A model generated the notes under the pieces. It saw nothing but the letters and a program-made list of their open reading frames with translations. It ran no database searches and was not told where the DNA came from. The translations under genes were made by a program, and so were the position numbers. Of a stretch of DNA of 14,551 nucleotides, positions 13,815-14,551 are shown in pieces. Each line of letters opens with the position of its first letter. Position 1 is the first letter of the stretch. Origin of the DNA: Ruminococcus sp. CAG:403 (lineage in GTDB: Bacteria; Bacillota; Clostridia; Oscillospirales; Ruminococcaceae); NCBI GenBank assembly GCA_000437255.1, contig FR899092.1, positions 26,521 through 41,071 on the forward strand, given 5' to 3'.

Positions 13815-14101
13815 TGTGGCACTGTGGCAATCATGTGGCACATATATGCCAACATAAAAGCAACGCAATTTCGGTATAATTTTTATTTTGTGGCACTGTG
13901 GCACAGATTCGCGCATTATGCTACACGCGCGAGTGTTTTCTTCATTTTGTGCACATTGTACATTCTTTTAAACGAGATAAAAAACACTAAAATAATATCG
14001 TGTGTATAGGGGGGGATTTTGTGCCACAGTGCCACACGCCCGAAACTGCGTGCTTTTTTTATGTTTTTTATGCCACAAACAGCGCCACAACCTGTGCCAC
14101 A
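13815..14101. repeat. Cluster of TGTGGCA/TGCCACA repeats, the only long gene-free stretch; possible origin or control region
   Basis: The 317 bases between the helicase and the DUF927 gene hold no convincing gene. TGTGGCA occurs at 13815, 13823, 13834, 13889 and 13897. The reverse form TGCCACA occurs at 14022, 14030, 14071 and 14095, with GCCACA at 14084. Copies within pairs are 8 bases apart. TGTGGCACTGTGGCAC at 13889-13904 and its exact reverse complement at 14021-14036 form a 16-bp inverted repeat around an AT-rich core (about 13905-14020). A 15-bp copy lies also at 13815-13829. Iteron-like origin or operator function is inference. Confidence 0.7.
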
Positions 14102-14102
14102 A

Positions 14103-14551
14103 TTACAACAATCCATCATCTTCACTTTGCAAATCGTCTTCCGTATCTGTGCTGTAATGATAGCTTTGCAATTTCATTACAACACATTCTGTATTCACGC
14201 CTCGGATTCGTTTCCCCTTGGTCAATCGCCTTCCGCGTGTCAAAATCAAATCCTTTGCCTTGAGCCAACTTAGCAGCGCCCGGCTATCGTAGCCAGCATC
14301 CTGCGCCGCATTGCGGAAGACACTGCTGTTGATATACGCCCATTCCATTTCAATCTTGCCATAGATTTCGCCGTTGGTTTCATCTGCAAATTTGTTGGCA
14401 TTCATTGCCACCCAGTTGCACATATACTGATAGCCGCGCTCTCCGGCAGATACACTGGATTTGGTTTGCAGGAATGCCGCAATCTCGTCAACTGTCAGGT
14501 GCTGTCCGGTCTGAAAAATCAGATCATCCGCCAGCTTGTCCGCTGCTAAAA
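14103..14551 (-). CDS. DUF927-type phage primase/helicase-like protein, C-terminal part only
   Basis: The frame is open to the right edge, so the N-terminal ATPase part and the start lie outside. The visible ~148 residues begin LAADKLADDLIFQTGQ, then LTVDEIAAFLQTKSSVSAGE, RGYQYMCNWVAMNANKF, GKIEMEWAYINSSVFRNAAQ, and GYDSRALLSWLKAKDLIL, ending in an acidic tail (STDTEDDLQSEDDGLL). This matches what I know as the winged-helix-like C-terminus of DUF927 proteins, which combine a DUF927 helicase-like domain and often a primase domain in phages and islands. An internal ATG at 14423 is not the true start, since conserved sequence continues upstream. The likely role is replication initiation near the adjacent repeat cluster. 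Confidence 0.75.
   Translation of the reverse strand, partial: LAADKLADDLIFQTGQHLTVDEIAAFLQTKSSVSAGERGYQYMCNWVAMNANKFADETNGEIYGKIEMEWAYINSSVFRNAAQDAGYDSRALLSWLKAKDLILTRGRRLTKGKRIRGVNTECVVMKLQSYHYSTDTEDDLQSEDDGLL

Noticed and set aside
13824..14009. Plus-strand 61-codon ORF in the repeat-rich region
   Set aside because: No ribosome site, composition follows the repeats and AT-rich core, and every other gene is on the minus strand.
14034..14063. Plus-strand hairpin CACGC / GCGTG followed by seven T, like a terminator
   Set aside because: Stem is only 5 bp and no plus-strand gene precedes it.
13916..14125. Minus-strand ORF of 69 codons starting in the end of the DUF927 gene, cysteine-rich at its start
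   Set aside because: Its cysteines come from reading through the TGCCACA repeats, there is no ribosome site, and it overlaps a real gene.

Overview
The window is a stretch of a temperate siphovirus (prophage or phage contig) of a Gram-positive, low-to-mid-GC Firmicute, most likely a gut Clostridia/Oscillospiraceae-type host. This rests on the protein families (PBSX-type large terminase, SPP1-type portal and MuF minor head protein, GP20 scaffold, DUF1492 regulator, DUF551, VRR-NUC, DUF927) and on strong AGGAGG-type ribosome binding sites. Every gene I accept is on the minus strand, so the biology reads from right to left. No host gene, tRNA, attachment site, integrase or CRISPR array is visible.

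Replication/early-middle module (14551 down to about 9740): the C-terminal end of a DUF927-type primase/helicase-like protein, a 317-base non-coding region full of TGTGGCA/TGCCACA repeats, a superfamily II DEAH helicase, a VRR-NUC nuclease, an unknown 110-aa protein, a MazG-like NTP pyrophosphohydrolase, an unknown 93-aa protein, a DUF551 protein, an 18-codon ORF, a zinc-ribbon protein and a DUF1492 regulator. Most of these are tightly packed, several with 4-base ATGA overlaps. The 3' end of the DUF1492 gene carries three phased CCTACAA repeats and an extended -10 promoter candidate, followed by a hairpin terminator just before the terminase genes. This looks like the early/late switch.

Packaging/head module (9648 down to 1): small terminase, large terminase, portal, MuF minor head protein with a C-terminal JAB/MPN-like extension, a 49-aa protein, then (after an interruption) GP20 scaffold, major capsid protein, head-tail connector, head-closure protein and the start of an HK97 gp10-like protein cut by the left edge.

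The interruption (about 2801-4701) is the most interesting part. It is an AT-rich two-gene cassette with its own sigma-A-like promoter(s), bounded by rho-independent terminators on both sides and inserted between the minor head and scaffold genes. It encodes a soluble protein of about 336 aa and an overlapping polytopic membrane protein of about 207 aa. This is the layout of a 'moron' expressed from the lysogen. A soluble sensor next to a small multi-spanning membrane protein recalls phage-exclusion pairs such as lambda RexA/RexB or Kiwa. Neither protein is firmly recognised, so that function is inference.
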